Shown: one piece after another, positions 28,685-40,193 of the stretch
How positions within the stretch are numbered: the first letter of the stretch is position 1
Layout of the letters: the number at the start of each line of letters is the position of its first letter
Source of the DNA: Volvox africanus
Lineage: Eukaryota > Chlorophyta > Chlorophyceae > Chlamydomonadales > Volvocaceae
Assembly: GCA_030268105.1 (NCBI GenBank)
Contig: BSDZ01000103.1
Coordinates: 872,501-936,500 of the forward strand
Direction: 5' to 3'
Length of the DNA: 64,000 nucleotides
Translations under genes and position numbers: made by a program
Notes under the pieces: generated by a model
What the model saw: only the letters and a program-made list of their open reading frames with translations
Database searches by the model: none
Told to the model about the DNA's origin: nothing

Positions 28685-28714
28685 GACGTGGACGTCGACG
28701 TCGACGTCCACGTC
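28685..28714. repeat. Perfect 30-bp palindrome
   Basis: Built from GACGTGGACGTC and GACGTCCACGTC around a central CGACGTCG; both strands read identically over all 30 bases. It contains four GACGTC (AatII-type, CRE-like) words. Confidence 0.95.
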
Positions 28715-30067
28715 AACAGGCAGGGCTTATATTGTGTTACGACATGAAAGTGCAAATCGTATATGATAAGTTTCGGCTCTGATGTGACAGATGAGATACT
28801 GGAATTTGTGCCACCTTTTGTATCACCCTGGATTATTGACCATGTAAGTAGCTTTGCGTAATCTGTACATCGACACCAGAAAATCATGCTTACTGATAAT
28901 GTCATAATATGCCCTCATATTGGCACTCGCCGTATTTAGACAAAACCACATTGGGTAACACGCCCCAGCAGCATCCATCTCGCTAATAAGGGAACCTCAC
29001 TTCACTCAAATAAGCTGTAGCTGAAATAGAAGATGGCGTATATGGAAAGTAGATTATTAAAATACATATAAGCGGTCGTAGTTACGGGCGTTGGCACGCA
29101 AGTCGACGGACAGACGGGTGACCAGACAGACTCAGGTCTGACTCGGGTCGGCACGCGGCAGTATGTCCGCGTCTGAATTGGCTACGCCAGGGCAAGCGAC
29201 CAGTGTAGCTCTAGATCAGCACGTATTAACCCACGAGATCGTTATTGGTTGTAAGCAATTGGGGGCTGTAGAAGGTGACAGCTTGACACCTTTTGGTCAC
29301 TCGTTTTTCCAATCAGCAGGGCCCTGAATGGCCGATGAATGACTGAAGGGCTATCTACCTAATTGCGCGATAGGAGGACTTTTATAACGTCATTTTATCG
29401 TTCGATTGAAGGAATTTACTTGCAAACCCGTTGAAAAAGTCCAGGGTATTCGCTCGTAAGCTTCGGCAGCAGGCAGGCGTTGGCCTAGCTTCGAGTCAAC
29501 CCAAGCTTCAAGAGAAGCAGCAGGATGAGACTAGAATCCGATAACTAACAATGTTTTTTAATTTGGTTCCCACTGCGCATAAATGCAAAAGGACCACGGG
29601 CGCCAATTCGCAAGTACGGGCAGATTGGCTTGGTTTAGCGGTAGCACGTATTGGATTTTTAAAAGTTAAGGAATTTATATGCAGCGTTTGACAATATCTG
29701 CGTGCATCAAATCACGAAGCAGGCGAAAACACTGACCATAGCAAGGAATTATTCAAACTACGCTATTACATCTGGAGCATCTTAATAAAACTTTTAAGGA
29801 ATTACAAAATATATATCCAGAACTTTGCAGTCGGATGAGTTAGCACTCCTATGTTTTCCTCACACAAACCCTGCGAAGGGTGGAGTTTCGCCAGCGTGTA
29901 CGTCAGCAGCAGCGACCGGCCAGGTAGCACGTTTTAACTGCCTAACAGATATACTTAATGTTGCTTTAAGACGGGAATGGTTCTTTGGTTGTAAGACGGT
30001 CTTTAACGTCTTGTTAGACAGCAGCTGTTGAAAATGTTGTCTGTATATTTCGTTCCTGCTTGTTGCA

Positions 30068-30073
30068 TATAAA
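30068..30073 (+). promoter_or_regulatory. Possible TATA box of gene C
   Basis: TATAAA 158 bases before the proposed ATG of gene C. Plausible only by position. Confidence 0.3.
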
Positions 30074-30230
30074 GGTCACGTATCTCCACACAGTTGCATC
30101 GATCGCTGCTCGTAAGCGACCTTTACGATTTACTGTGTGTGCGGATAAAGGTGCCCTTTTGCCTCAGCTCTTCCGCAAGGTGGACCGAAATTGCATGCAT
30201 CATATTAACATACAAAGGTAAAAAGATACC

Positions 30231-32784
30231 ATGGCAGGTGCATCTCGTAACGCTTTGGGGCGCTTTGGGACGCCGATGACATCTCTGCTGCCACTCTTGC
30301 TCCTCGCCCAGCTTTACCACGGTGAGCCAACGCTTGTCATTAGAATAAGGTTCCCCATTCTTGTAATTAAAGACGAGAGCATCATCTCCTGGCTAAAGGA
30401 CTGCCCGCAAGTACGACTGGCGGGCTGAGCAGGGCTGAAACAGGCCCGGAGGGCCGGCCAGGGCGCGAGGGCGGCCCTGTCTTTGAGACGTGTCGATCGT
30501 ACACGCGACAGATTGCACCTTGTGAAACATTTCTTTACTTCGGGGTTTGTGGAAACTACATAATACACTGCTTTCTTCTCACCTGGCGTGTATGAAGGGG
30601 ATTGCGGATAACTGAGGCACTGAGGGACTGAGCCAGAGGTATGCGGAATCTCTGCACAATTATCTATCTAGAATCCACCACGGAAAGTAACGCCCCAGAT
30701 TTCTATACACACACACACATGCACACACACACACACACACACACACTCCTAGGATTTTTAAACCTCCGCCCTCTCTCCCCACACACACACACATCCTGCA
30801 GGCATCCTGGCCTTCCCCGACGATACCACACCCAGCTTACCCCCGCTCCGTCCCTCCGAACCGGGATCATCCCCAGTGGAAATTACGTTGGAAGTAAGTG
30901 AAAAACTAGCAGAATATAATTATGCAAAAAGCTGTACCTGCATTATGTTGTGCCGCCGTATATCAAGTGTGTACTGGAAACTTTGTTCACATCGTGGCCC
31001 TACGTAGTTGATACTCTGATTGATGCATGCTAAATTGTCTAAATAACTTTTGCAGCTTGCTCATGCTCTTAGCCTGATCTGGGGCATTTGCCCGTCGCAA
31101 GGTCACGGGATCCTCACGGGATTTCCCCACACATGATTTTACGTTTCCGTCTTAAACATTTAGCATGATTCTTGTCGCATGTTATCAAACATCCGAAAAC
31201 CGTACAACCTTATTTTATGGCATGTTATTCAAAATCGGGGTAAGCAAACACGCCGTACACACGTCCTGAGTAGGCCTGAGTTCCGGCATCGTTCCTGTGA
31301 TCCTTACCCCTTCGTCCATCAGGGGAGGCTGTTGTTTCGCACGTTTCGGCCAAGTGTCAAGTGGATGGTGGAGGTTTCCTCAAACCTCGATATGTACGCG
31401 TTGCCTTACCAGCCAATCGACCGAGAATTGAACACGCCCTTAGAGGCGTCCAGCATAGTTTCAATGGTAAGAAATATTAGGCGCTCTAAAATGTGAAACT
31501 ACTTAACGGTTTTTCCTGGGGTTACATCATGGTATCCCCATCATGACGAGCAAATCCCATGTACGGCACAATTAAAAGAGGAGAATCTTCTGTACGACAT
31601 TCATGTGCCAAGGCCTCATAGATCATGTGTCCAAGCCTCCAACCTGTTTGTTCCTTATCCTGGGCCGAGATATGCGTGTAGGTATTAGTACGACGCCCAA
31701 ACTTGGCGCGTGTTTTTCGCCCTACGTCTCCTAAGGGGGGATTATTCGAGTCTAGCTCCGTAACCCGCCCTGCCATCTGATATGCTGTACGTGATATGCT
31801 ACGATGTGCTATTATATTATACTGTCCTCAGTCGTGCTATCCTCTGTCGTGCTGTGCTATGCTGTGCTGTTCTCCCGGCCAACATGCGGCCCCTCATCAG
31901 ACCTGCGTGCTCCCAAGTGCCGAGGCCCGGATGTGCACCTCCATCTCCGATGCACACATCCTTGGCGCACCAGCGCCGGTACCAGCCACCAACCTAAATC
32001 TGAAATTGCTTGTGATGGTGATCAGCCTTGAGGCAAGCGCAAGCTGCAGCGCCCACCCCGGCCCCAATGTGAGTGTCTCCCCGTCTCTAAACAGAATGCA
32101 AATGTAACTGTCGTACGACCTCCGTTATAACTATCCTGTTCATGTACGGAACGGCATCTCGTATGTACTTCGGTACGCACCATAATTATATGTGGTGAAG
32201 TCAGGGCAACGAGCTTTGGCTACCGTCGTCGTAATCAGTATCGTACATTACAGCGCGCCTGAAATTGAGGCGTGATTACGTAATCTGCTTTGTTGTCGTA
32301 CACGTGTTAGACGTGTGCGTCAGTTATGTATGTGATGGTCTTTTCATTGCCTTTGAAATCTCTGCTTGGAGCCCGAACTCATGGAAACAGTAGGTAGCGA
32401 TGGAATGCATTTATTAGTACGGTACTGCGCTGTCCGTTTTTCTCCTCCCTCCATGGTTTACAGCATACTTTGGTAAGGGAGGCGTTTTTGCGCCCTGGTG
32501 GCTATGCGGATTTCTTCGCCAGCTGCAGCTACGGGAAGATGACATTCAACCGGATCATGCTCACGGTGGGTGCCTGGTGCCGTAGTGTGTGAGTATGCAT
32601 TTTGCGTTTGTCTTTGTCGATGCTGTTGGTGTTTTTACCTATATACTACATGTTTACAACCTAGCTACCAGCACAAACAAATCTGTCCTGTCGAATATCT
32701 TTTCATTCGCCATAATTGGCCTGATCTTTTCCTAGACTCTATCCTTATCATTCCCATATATTGTAGTTATGATTCGTCTTTATG

Positions 32785-32873
<89 letters not shown>

Positions 32874-35800
32874 GGTACATTTACAGGTACATTTACAGGT
32901 ACATATACAGGTACATATACAGGTACACCTATACACCTAACAATGCTGTGCATTGGTAGCAACTAACGTTTTTTGTTTTACACGACGTTGCCTGCGCATA
33001 TCCTTCACATGTTCAGGTGGTTCCAATCACCATTCCGTGCGATCAAAGAGTTTATAGCACCTGCAGCGAGGATGCCTTGGCCCTTGCAGCAAGGAGGAGG
33101 CTCCCACCGGGTGAGTACGATTCGTACGACGTGTATGGGCCCCTACGGTTCAGGTTGCCTAAAACGGAGCGGGCGGGGTCATATATATATATAATTAATA
33201 AAATTGATAGTGTAGAGGAGCGGGAACTAACAAAAAAAGTAAAATTGCTCGAAAAAGTAGCTAATAAAAAAATACATCTTATTTCCGGATATTTAAATAT
33301 CGGTCTTGAAGCAGTCCTTAAGCAAGCATTAATATAAATTTAAGCTTGGCGGGATAAAACGTAGTAAGTATAATCTAAAAAACCTAAAGTAAGCTCTGGA
33401 TCGTTATTTTATTATATATATATATGTGTGTGTGTGTTATATGTGGTATATGTGTTTGATGTTACTAGCAACATAATTGAGAACCCCTTGGCAGTGGTAA
33501 TGGTACAGTATTATTATGTAGTTATGTACTGCTGTGTATATATTTGTATATGAATAAATAAATAAATATTTAAATCTTTATAAATAAATAAATAAATAAT
33601 GAATAGTATAATTGCCAGCGTAGGCCAGGAGTACGACACACACGAACATAAATAAAAGCAAAAAGCACGCACACAGCTGGTATCTCGCGGGGCCTTTTCG
33701 GCGGCAACTTACTAAATGTGTGCGAACTAGGTACCTAATCATCTGAATGGTGACGGTCAAACCTAGGTCAGGGTCCTTCGTACGGCGTCGGTGATTTATC
33801 ATTCATTCGCGTTGTGAACGATATAGCATCCATAGGTGTATGTAAGATAACATCCTCGACGACCACCTTCCCCGCAGGCGTCTTCGACTACATGTATACG
33901 CACTTCATGTACGTGCTTCCGCGGGATATGGCTCCCAATTGTGGTTGGGTGGGCATTGGGGAGCTGCCGGGGACACAGAGCTGGTGCTCGGGTGACCAAA
34001 TGGTAAGCAATCCCGAGAACCTTCCAGAGCTTCAGGATCCAGGGTTTTAGACAGACTTAAGGATCTGGATCTGGGCTTTGGTCGCTCGGGAACTTTTGAT
34101 GCGTGTACGACCGGGTTTTGCACTGCAAGCCACGCTGACGGGTGACTACTGGTGTAGGGTGGGGCATTTGAGAGTCCCTGCCTCTTTAAGTCGTTCTCAC
34201 ACAGGACCGGGTATTCGTTGTGTTTAGACAGGGCACCAGACTCCTGTCAAGGACAATAACATATCTGATCTATTTAATTTATTTTCATCATATTACACAT
34301 TCATATTATATCATATCAAAATGTATGTTATAAGCTTGGGGCGATTCATCTTAAATCCGAACGAATATCATATCCTAATTAGTTAATCCATCTCATGAAC
34401 AAAAAATGTGATAACGACAGTTAATAGCATAACATGGCATTCTTTTTTATCGTAAACAAGAAGAATAGCACGACAATGACAACAATGCAATTGTAAGCCG
34501 CGGCCTGTAATCGTTTGCCAACGGAGCCGTTGGTGACGATTGTGGCTGTAGATTTCCCTTGGCCTGTGTGTTCACCTGCCGTCATCACGTCCCCATCATC
34601 TTTCTCATAAATGATCCCATCAGGGAATCTTCTCGAAGGGCACCGTGATGCAGCAAATTGTGGGGAATTTTGGAATTTATCCCAGCTACAAGGATGGCGT
34701 CCCGTACGACGATTTTTCTACGGCCATGGGCTCCGGAGACAGCTGCCCCTCCGCCCCCGAGTTGTGGCGCCTGGGCTGGGCCACACCCCTGGCGCAATTG
34801 AACTCCACGTCCTTTCCCGAGTTCATCTTCCAAACATTCACCCTGCCAGCCACGTATCTGGGTGCTGATAATGTCCTGATCAAGATCCAACCTGACTGGC
34901 TTGGGGCCGCGTACGTCAAGTAAGCAATAAGAGCGCGCACGCACGCAGGCGGTTGCACTCACTGCATTTCTATTTGCCAAGCACCATCGGAATCCTCTTC
35001 TTTAGCTAAGGACTATATGGAAGCGGACTCCTTACAGAACGGTAAAAAGAGCCGCCGTGAGGGTACGGCTATATATGAAGTTTTCGTACTACGTACTACG
35101 TACGCCGCTGCTGTTACTTACGTACTGCCGCACACCGCAGAAACCTCTACTTAGCGCTCCGAATCCGGGCAGCAGGCGACGTTGCACTGCTGGACGAGTA
35201 CAACAAAAAGGTGGGCGACGAAATGAGCACGCAGGAGTGTCCCGGCAGGATCTGCAGACTTAGGTTTGGGTTCTAAGGTTATCATGTATAGCGGCTTATT
35301 ACTTCTCCCGTTTTATAAGCTCTAAGTAGCATCTGACCGCCGCCTGGATTCACAGTTCACGTCTCTAAGCAAATTACGTTGGGGCATATATGCCTACACA
35401 CATGATAAGGTGCCTATCTACCTATGTATGTATCTATGAACGGGTGTTCGGGTGTTACACTTTGGGCGACTTGCCCTGAAAGGACAAGCACCAGGGGCCC
35501 GGACCAGGGGGCCGAAACACAGCGCAGGGGCGGGGGAACCCACGGCTTTTCGTCTGTTCGTCCTGCCGTGCACACCTATGTATCTATGTGTCTATGTATT
35601 TATTATTGTAGCTAAATGAAGGAAATCGTTGCATACTGTTGTACGTCTGTTACATCCATCTACACGCAGCAAAGGCCCAATCGATCGATGGGAAGATGTC
35701 CACCAGCACGCAGATGACAACGAGTCATCTTGGATCTTAGCCCTCGATAGATAACCCCCTGACACCCTGGATATCAGGATGCTACACATTATATTATGTG

Positions 35801-37641
35801 CAAATACATTCTTTCACATGTGCGGATGATGAAGCTTGTGTATGATTGCTTGCGGGTAAGTATATGTTTCTCTTTTTGTGTGGACTTTTTATTGCAGCTC
35901 AACATTCATGAAGTCAAAAGCGCCATCGATAACGACTTCAACGCGGCAGGGGACGCGGTGTCGTCGCTCTACTCGGTGCTGGAACCGGTCACCTCCGTTA
36001 CCTTCTTCAACTACCGCCTGCATATCCTGACGCAAGGTGAGTCAAAGTCTGTATAGACTAGTAGTTTTCAAGGCTGGTACTTCTGGCCTACATGTAAACC
36101 CCCTACTCCCCTATTCCCCCTGCTACTGGCTTCCCCGACCTAAACACACAGGGCTGACAAACAACGACACGGCTATCATCATCAAGCTCTGCCGTTTTGT
36201 TGTTGGTCCCACCGAGTGCCAGGAGTACAGCCCGTAAGTTGAACGATAGCGCTGGGGAGGTGTGTGTGTGGCTGGGCTGGCTGGGCTGGCTTCTGGTTGG
36301 CTGCCTGTGGGCTTGGCGGGCTTTTTGTGCATTCAGGATTGTTGTGTGTGGGATAGGGGGGTACATCATTGTGTTTCGGTGTGTCCCTGTTGTGTCCACC
36401 TAAGCAAAGGCCCGATGGGACGATGACCATACACGGTCCATCCTGGATACCACCCGTAGATACCCCAGGATACTACATGTTTGACCACCAGCGGGGACAG
36501 CAGGGATACCACGGATAGCAAGTGCGCTCAGCACGCCCAGCATGATCAGCATGAGATCATGTTCATGTTTATCACGCACTTGCCTAATGATGTCACTTGC
36601 CAAGTTTAGCCTCTTAGTACAAATGCAATTAACAACCACATACACCTTCTTTGTCGTTATACAAATAAAATAAAATAATATTATTATAGTATTAGATATG
36701 TTATAATATCATACCATAATATAATATAATATATTATATTATATTATATTATATTATATTATATTATATTATATTATATTATATTATATTATATTATATT
36801 ATATTATATTATATTATATTATATTATATTATATTATATTATATTATATTATATTATATTATATTATATTATATTATATTATATTATATTATATTATATT
36901 ATATTATATTATATTATATTATATTATATTATATTATATTATATTATATTATATTATATTATATTATATTTGTAATGCGCGTACTTATTGCCGCAACTTC
37001 GTTTGCCGCATCCTTGGTTGCGTGGTGCTGCGCATGAACCTCTTGCTGCCGATGCGTGTGCCATGGAAATGTAGCAACATGCGAATGTAACTATTCCGTT
37101 CCGTTCCGTAAGATTTGTGTTCGCGTTGGTGCCTTACAGGCCGAAGCCACCGTTGAGGGAGACGTCGCCGCCAACCCCTTCTCTGTCATCTTCACCTATT
37201 CCTCGGCCGCCATTACCCAAACCACCACCCCGCAAGCCCTTGCCGCCGAAGCCCTTGCCGCCCTCGCCGCCGCTGCCGCCGAAGCCATCACCGCCTCCCG
37301 TACCACCGAAGCCGCCGTCACCGAGGCCGCCGAAGCCTTCGCCACCCTCGCCGAAGCCCTCTCCCCCGTCACCTCCAAGCCCTTATCCGAAACCGCCACC
37401 CCCATCACCCCCGAAGCCACCACCTCCCAAACCACCTCCGTCGCCTTCGCCTAAACCACCGCCACGGTCTCTACCAGTTCCTTTCAAAACGCCAGTCATT
37501 TTCCTTCGAACCCCACCGCCACGCCCAAGACCCCTGCCTCCGCGGCCGCGGCCCCCCCCATCGCCACGCCGACCCCGTCTACCCCGCCCGCCTAGGTCGC
37601 CCCGGGGGCCTTCAAAGCCACGTCCGCCACCGAAAGCGTAA
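30231..37641 (+). CDS. Gene C: gametolysin-like M11 protein with lost metal site (pseudo-protease)
   Basis: Proposed exons are 30231-30321, 30802-30893, 31323-31466, 31901-32068, 32464-32565, 33017-33110, 33878-34002, 34624-34919, 35141-35210, 35898-36036, 36152-36233 and 37140-37641, giving 634 residues. The ATG is in good context (ACCATGG) and starts a signal peptide (core MTSLLPLLLLAQLY). The metal-site exon reads QQIVGNFGIYP (residues 282-292), lacking the catalytic Glu and the His ligands, whereas YDDFSTAMGS and CPSAPELWRLGWATP are kept. Its nucleotide sequence is close to that of gene B, which indicates a recent duplication. The tail (residues 468-634) is a PKPPPP/SPPKP and then RPRPP type, more basic than that of gene A. 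Introns hold a bacterial-looking Obg fragment (33188-33337) and a 240-bp ATATT array. Inferred to be a secreted, non-catalytic matrix protein. Confidence 0.83.
30707..30793. repeat. CA microsatellites
   Basis: Two CA arrays just before the exon 2 acceptor of gene C. Confidence 0.85.
32784..32935. repeat. Compound TATACA / TTTACAGGTACA repeat
   Basis: About 14 units of a 6-bp repeat followed by about five 12-bp units, in the gene C intron 32566-33016. Confidence 0.92.
33188..33337 (+). pseudogene. obg: Bacterial-like Obg GTPase C-terminal fragment inside a gene C intron
   Basis: The AT-rich stretch encodes NKID (the G4 guanine-specificity motif NKxD), a Lys/Glu-rich helix (ELTKKVKLLEKVANKK), then HLISGYLNIGLEAVLKQAL, resembling the G5 region (hydrophobic-SA-x-x-x-x-G-L) and final helix of Obg-family GTPases, and stops at TAA. 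No upstream G1-G3 part is present: the reading runs back into TA repeats and the exon of gene C. Codon use (AAA, ATT, TTA) is quite unlike host exons. The style and the abrupt C-terminus fit an alphaproteobacterial, Rickettsiales-like Obg. It lies wholly within the intron 33111-33877, so it is presumably a dead insertion. Era, EngA and similar GTPases are alternatives. Confidence 0.6.
35449..35580 (+). repeat. Dispersed element R2, copy in gene C intron
   Basis: GGTGTTACACTTTGGGCGAC, then TTGCCCT, GGACAAGCACCAGGGGCCC and CACAGCGCAGGGG, matching the gene B and 58-kb copies. It lies in the intron 35211-35897. Confidence 0.75.
36731..36970. repeat. ATATT pentanucleotide array, about 48 units
   Basis: A nearly perfect 5-bp tandem array of about 240 bp in the last intron of gene C (36234-37139). 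Its true length may be collapsed or truncated in the assembly. Confidence 0.96.
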
Positions 37642-40193
37642 TCAACGGCCCTCGGAAAGCGTTGGACGCGCGAGGGGTTTGTTGGCTTCGGTGCCTGCAG
37701 CGTATGTAGGGGAAATATGAGAAAGTGTGGAAAAGTGTAGGAGGCGCCGTTCTGCTGCCTAAGAGGGGCGTGACGCGTGAGATGCGGCGTGAAGATTACA
37801 TCGCTTCATCTTCGCATACATTTCCATGCATGATGATGAAGCCGCGCTGCAGTTTGAAGTTGGTGTAATGGAATTACTGCTGACCCGATCGTGCAACCGT
37901 AGCACTTCGATGACTTGTCATGGTTCTGCCGTCGTGTCTTTTTAAGTGCTGCTGCGCAGCGCCGCCGTACACACTTCAGAGCCGTACCGAAAAAGGGCCA
38001 TGTGCCTACGAATGTACCGGTACGTATTTCTACGCGAAAATCGGCGTGTATCTATATCTTTCGGTCTGCTTATCGTGATTGTTAGCAAATGTGTCCATCC
38101 GTCGGCGTAAGACATTTGGCAGGTATTCGCGTATTCGGTCATACATAATCGATTGGAAGCAACGGAAGAGGGTAAAACGATTATTTTGGGCGGTTGTTGC
38201 GTGCATACATTGCGATGTTGCTGTGGAATTTGAGATTTGAAGCAGCTCGACTGCCAGCTCAACCATTTTCCAACCAGGCCTGCTTCCGGGTCAGGAGTGC
38301 CGTCTTTCTTAGTAGAGTTTCAGGTGGCCTATGGCTGGTTGGCTGACTTGGTCGGGTTGCTTTCGTGTTGGCCACAGCGTGAAATGATGGGCTAGCGGGC
38401 GAACTACATACGGCGGGAGGTTCCGCAGTTCTCGAATCCCAATCGACCTGCAATACGGTAAAACGTGGGTATATTATTATATTTCCTCATAGGAACAGCT
38501 TGAACCAGTTGGAATAAGGCAGGTTGCAGTAGGGACAAACTATATATGTATATATATATGCACTCGCTCAATGCATTACATGCGTGTGCCGATACCTATG
38601 CGAAAGATATGCATGCTTCCGATGCATATGCTTTTGCTATATGATGGTAATGTGTATTTCACGCGCTTTGATGTTTCCCGCGTGATACTTATGAAATGTT
38701 CATGTTAATTGCAGCATCAAGGAGGGATGGATGGCAGGACGGAAACGTATATGACAGGAGAACGAAGAAAGGGCTGGAAGCAACAGCAGACAGCCTGACT
38801 GCGGCAGACGGGTCGGGTTAGAGGGTCTGAAGCGGCGGCAGTTCGGTGGCGGGGTACCAGGCCGCTGCCAGGGTGCGTGATTGGCGCGGGCCTGAACAGC
38901 AGGTGGCGCCGGGTAGACAAATAAGGCAGGCCTGAGCGTAAGGAGACGACTTGATTATTCCTCCTTGATAGATGGAGGAGTGCCGTGGTGATGAGTACGT
39001 GATCCAAGAGGATGCAAGCGGCCCCCGGCTGGCGTACAAAATTATGGCGCTGCGTGAAGGCGCCGGATGCTCATTCAAACGTCTTCGTGGGAACCCGCAG
39101 CCACATATTGAAAGTGCTCGTTATTAGCAGCTGGACGAAGCATTTTACATTTAGACGGGTCATAATTGTAAGCTGTTTATTAGACACTTATTATTACATG
39201 TATATCTTCGAGCAAGGATCTCTACCGCTTTAGCAAGCACCAATTTAGTCACCAGGCGGTCTATGCCGTATATGTATATACGCCTATGTTTATACGTAGT
39301 ACCAGATCGTACATTGTTAGTACCAATACGCCGTCACCCACCCATATCTCATCTTCCCTGCAAGCAGGGTGACACTAAGCAGGATCGTGAAAACAGCGGC
39401 TTGAAAGGGGAGGCCTAGGTGAGGTCCGTCGGCCCCTGGATAGGCGATAGGCCTGCTGCTTTTGCTGCGTGCGGCGGCCTGACTGGGTCGTCTGGGCACC
39501 CATTAACCTTGTAAGAGAACGTCAGACTTCTTGTGTTGTTCAAGGTACAAATTATGCAGCTGACGTGTAGTCGATTTTGTGTGGCAAGTTTGCGGTAGGC
39601 CGTCAGTGCAGTGAGGCATCCTGGAGTATCGACGGCTATCATCCGAAATGATCAGGAAACTGTCTATCTTCCCCTTTCTCCCTCCCTCCCTCCCTCCCTT
39701 ACTCACTTTCTGTTAGGCGGCTATTATTACAGGGATACAACATGCTAAGCCGCGTGTTCCCGCCTGTGCTGTGGTTCGGCCCGTTTATCGCTCTAAACAG
39801 GCACCTTATAAAAAGATGATAAAACGGCACAGGACGATGCAGCTAACTAGCTAGTTGAGGACATTAATATAAAAATGTGATTCAAAATGCATGTTAGGAC
39901 GCGCGAATGACGACATCCTCCGTTGGTCACTTCTAACTAGAAGCGGCTCTGCTTCTGACCGCACAATCTCTGGGATTGCATGTACATTCGTGTACGGCAA
40001 GACCCTTGGGCCCAAGCCTAAAACCTATGAGATATCTCTAATTTCAAGTCATGGATTATACGTTTTTGATTACGATTTACTTCACCTGAGACGAATCGCA
40101 AATAGCGTTGCCAACACCAACCAAAAAAGGTTGTCGAAGCAATAGTGTTTCCAAACTCTATACAACAATTTCATAATTCCATGAAAAGTAAAT
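37642..40193. other. Intergenic region between gene C and the 40-47 kb gene
   Basis: It contains the gene C TGTAA signal at 37864-37868 and scattered CGTAC words. No gene, RNA or long repeat is seen. Confidence 0.45.
37864..37868 (+). terminator. TGTAA poly(A) signal of gene C
   Basis: TGTAA 223 bases past the gene C stop codon. Confidence 0.4.

Larger units (their letters stand above)
24595..30230. other. Long intergenic region between genes B and C
   Basis: It holds the gene B TGTAA signal, CA/TG arrays (24877-24930 and 26876-26902), a GGTGGC array (25316-25345), a 12-bp minisatellite (25583-25680), a TTGCAG array (26135-26203), a possible orphan terminal exon (26952-27068), an AT-rich minus-strand ORF island (27492-28464) and a 30-bp palindrome (28685-28714). 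The part 28900-30060 shows nothing I can support. Confidence 0.45.

Noticed and set aside
29615..29670. D-loop-like word (TTAGCGGTAGCAC) suggesting a tRNA
   Set aside because: No anticodon stem or T-arm follows in the right spacing.
32748..32966. Repeat-encoded frames (Tyr-Thr, Ile-Cys, Val-Tyr repeats)
   Set aside because: Translations of the TATACA microsatellite inside a gene C intron.
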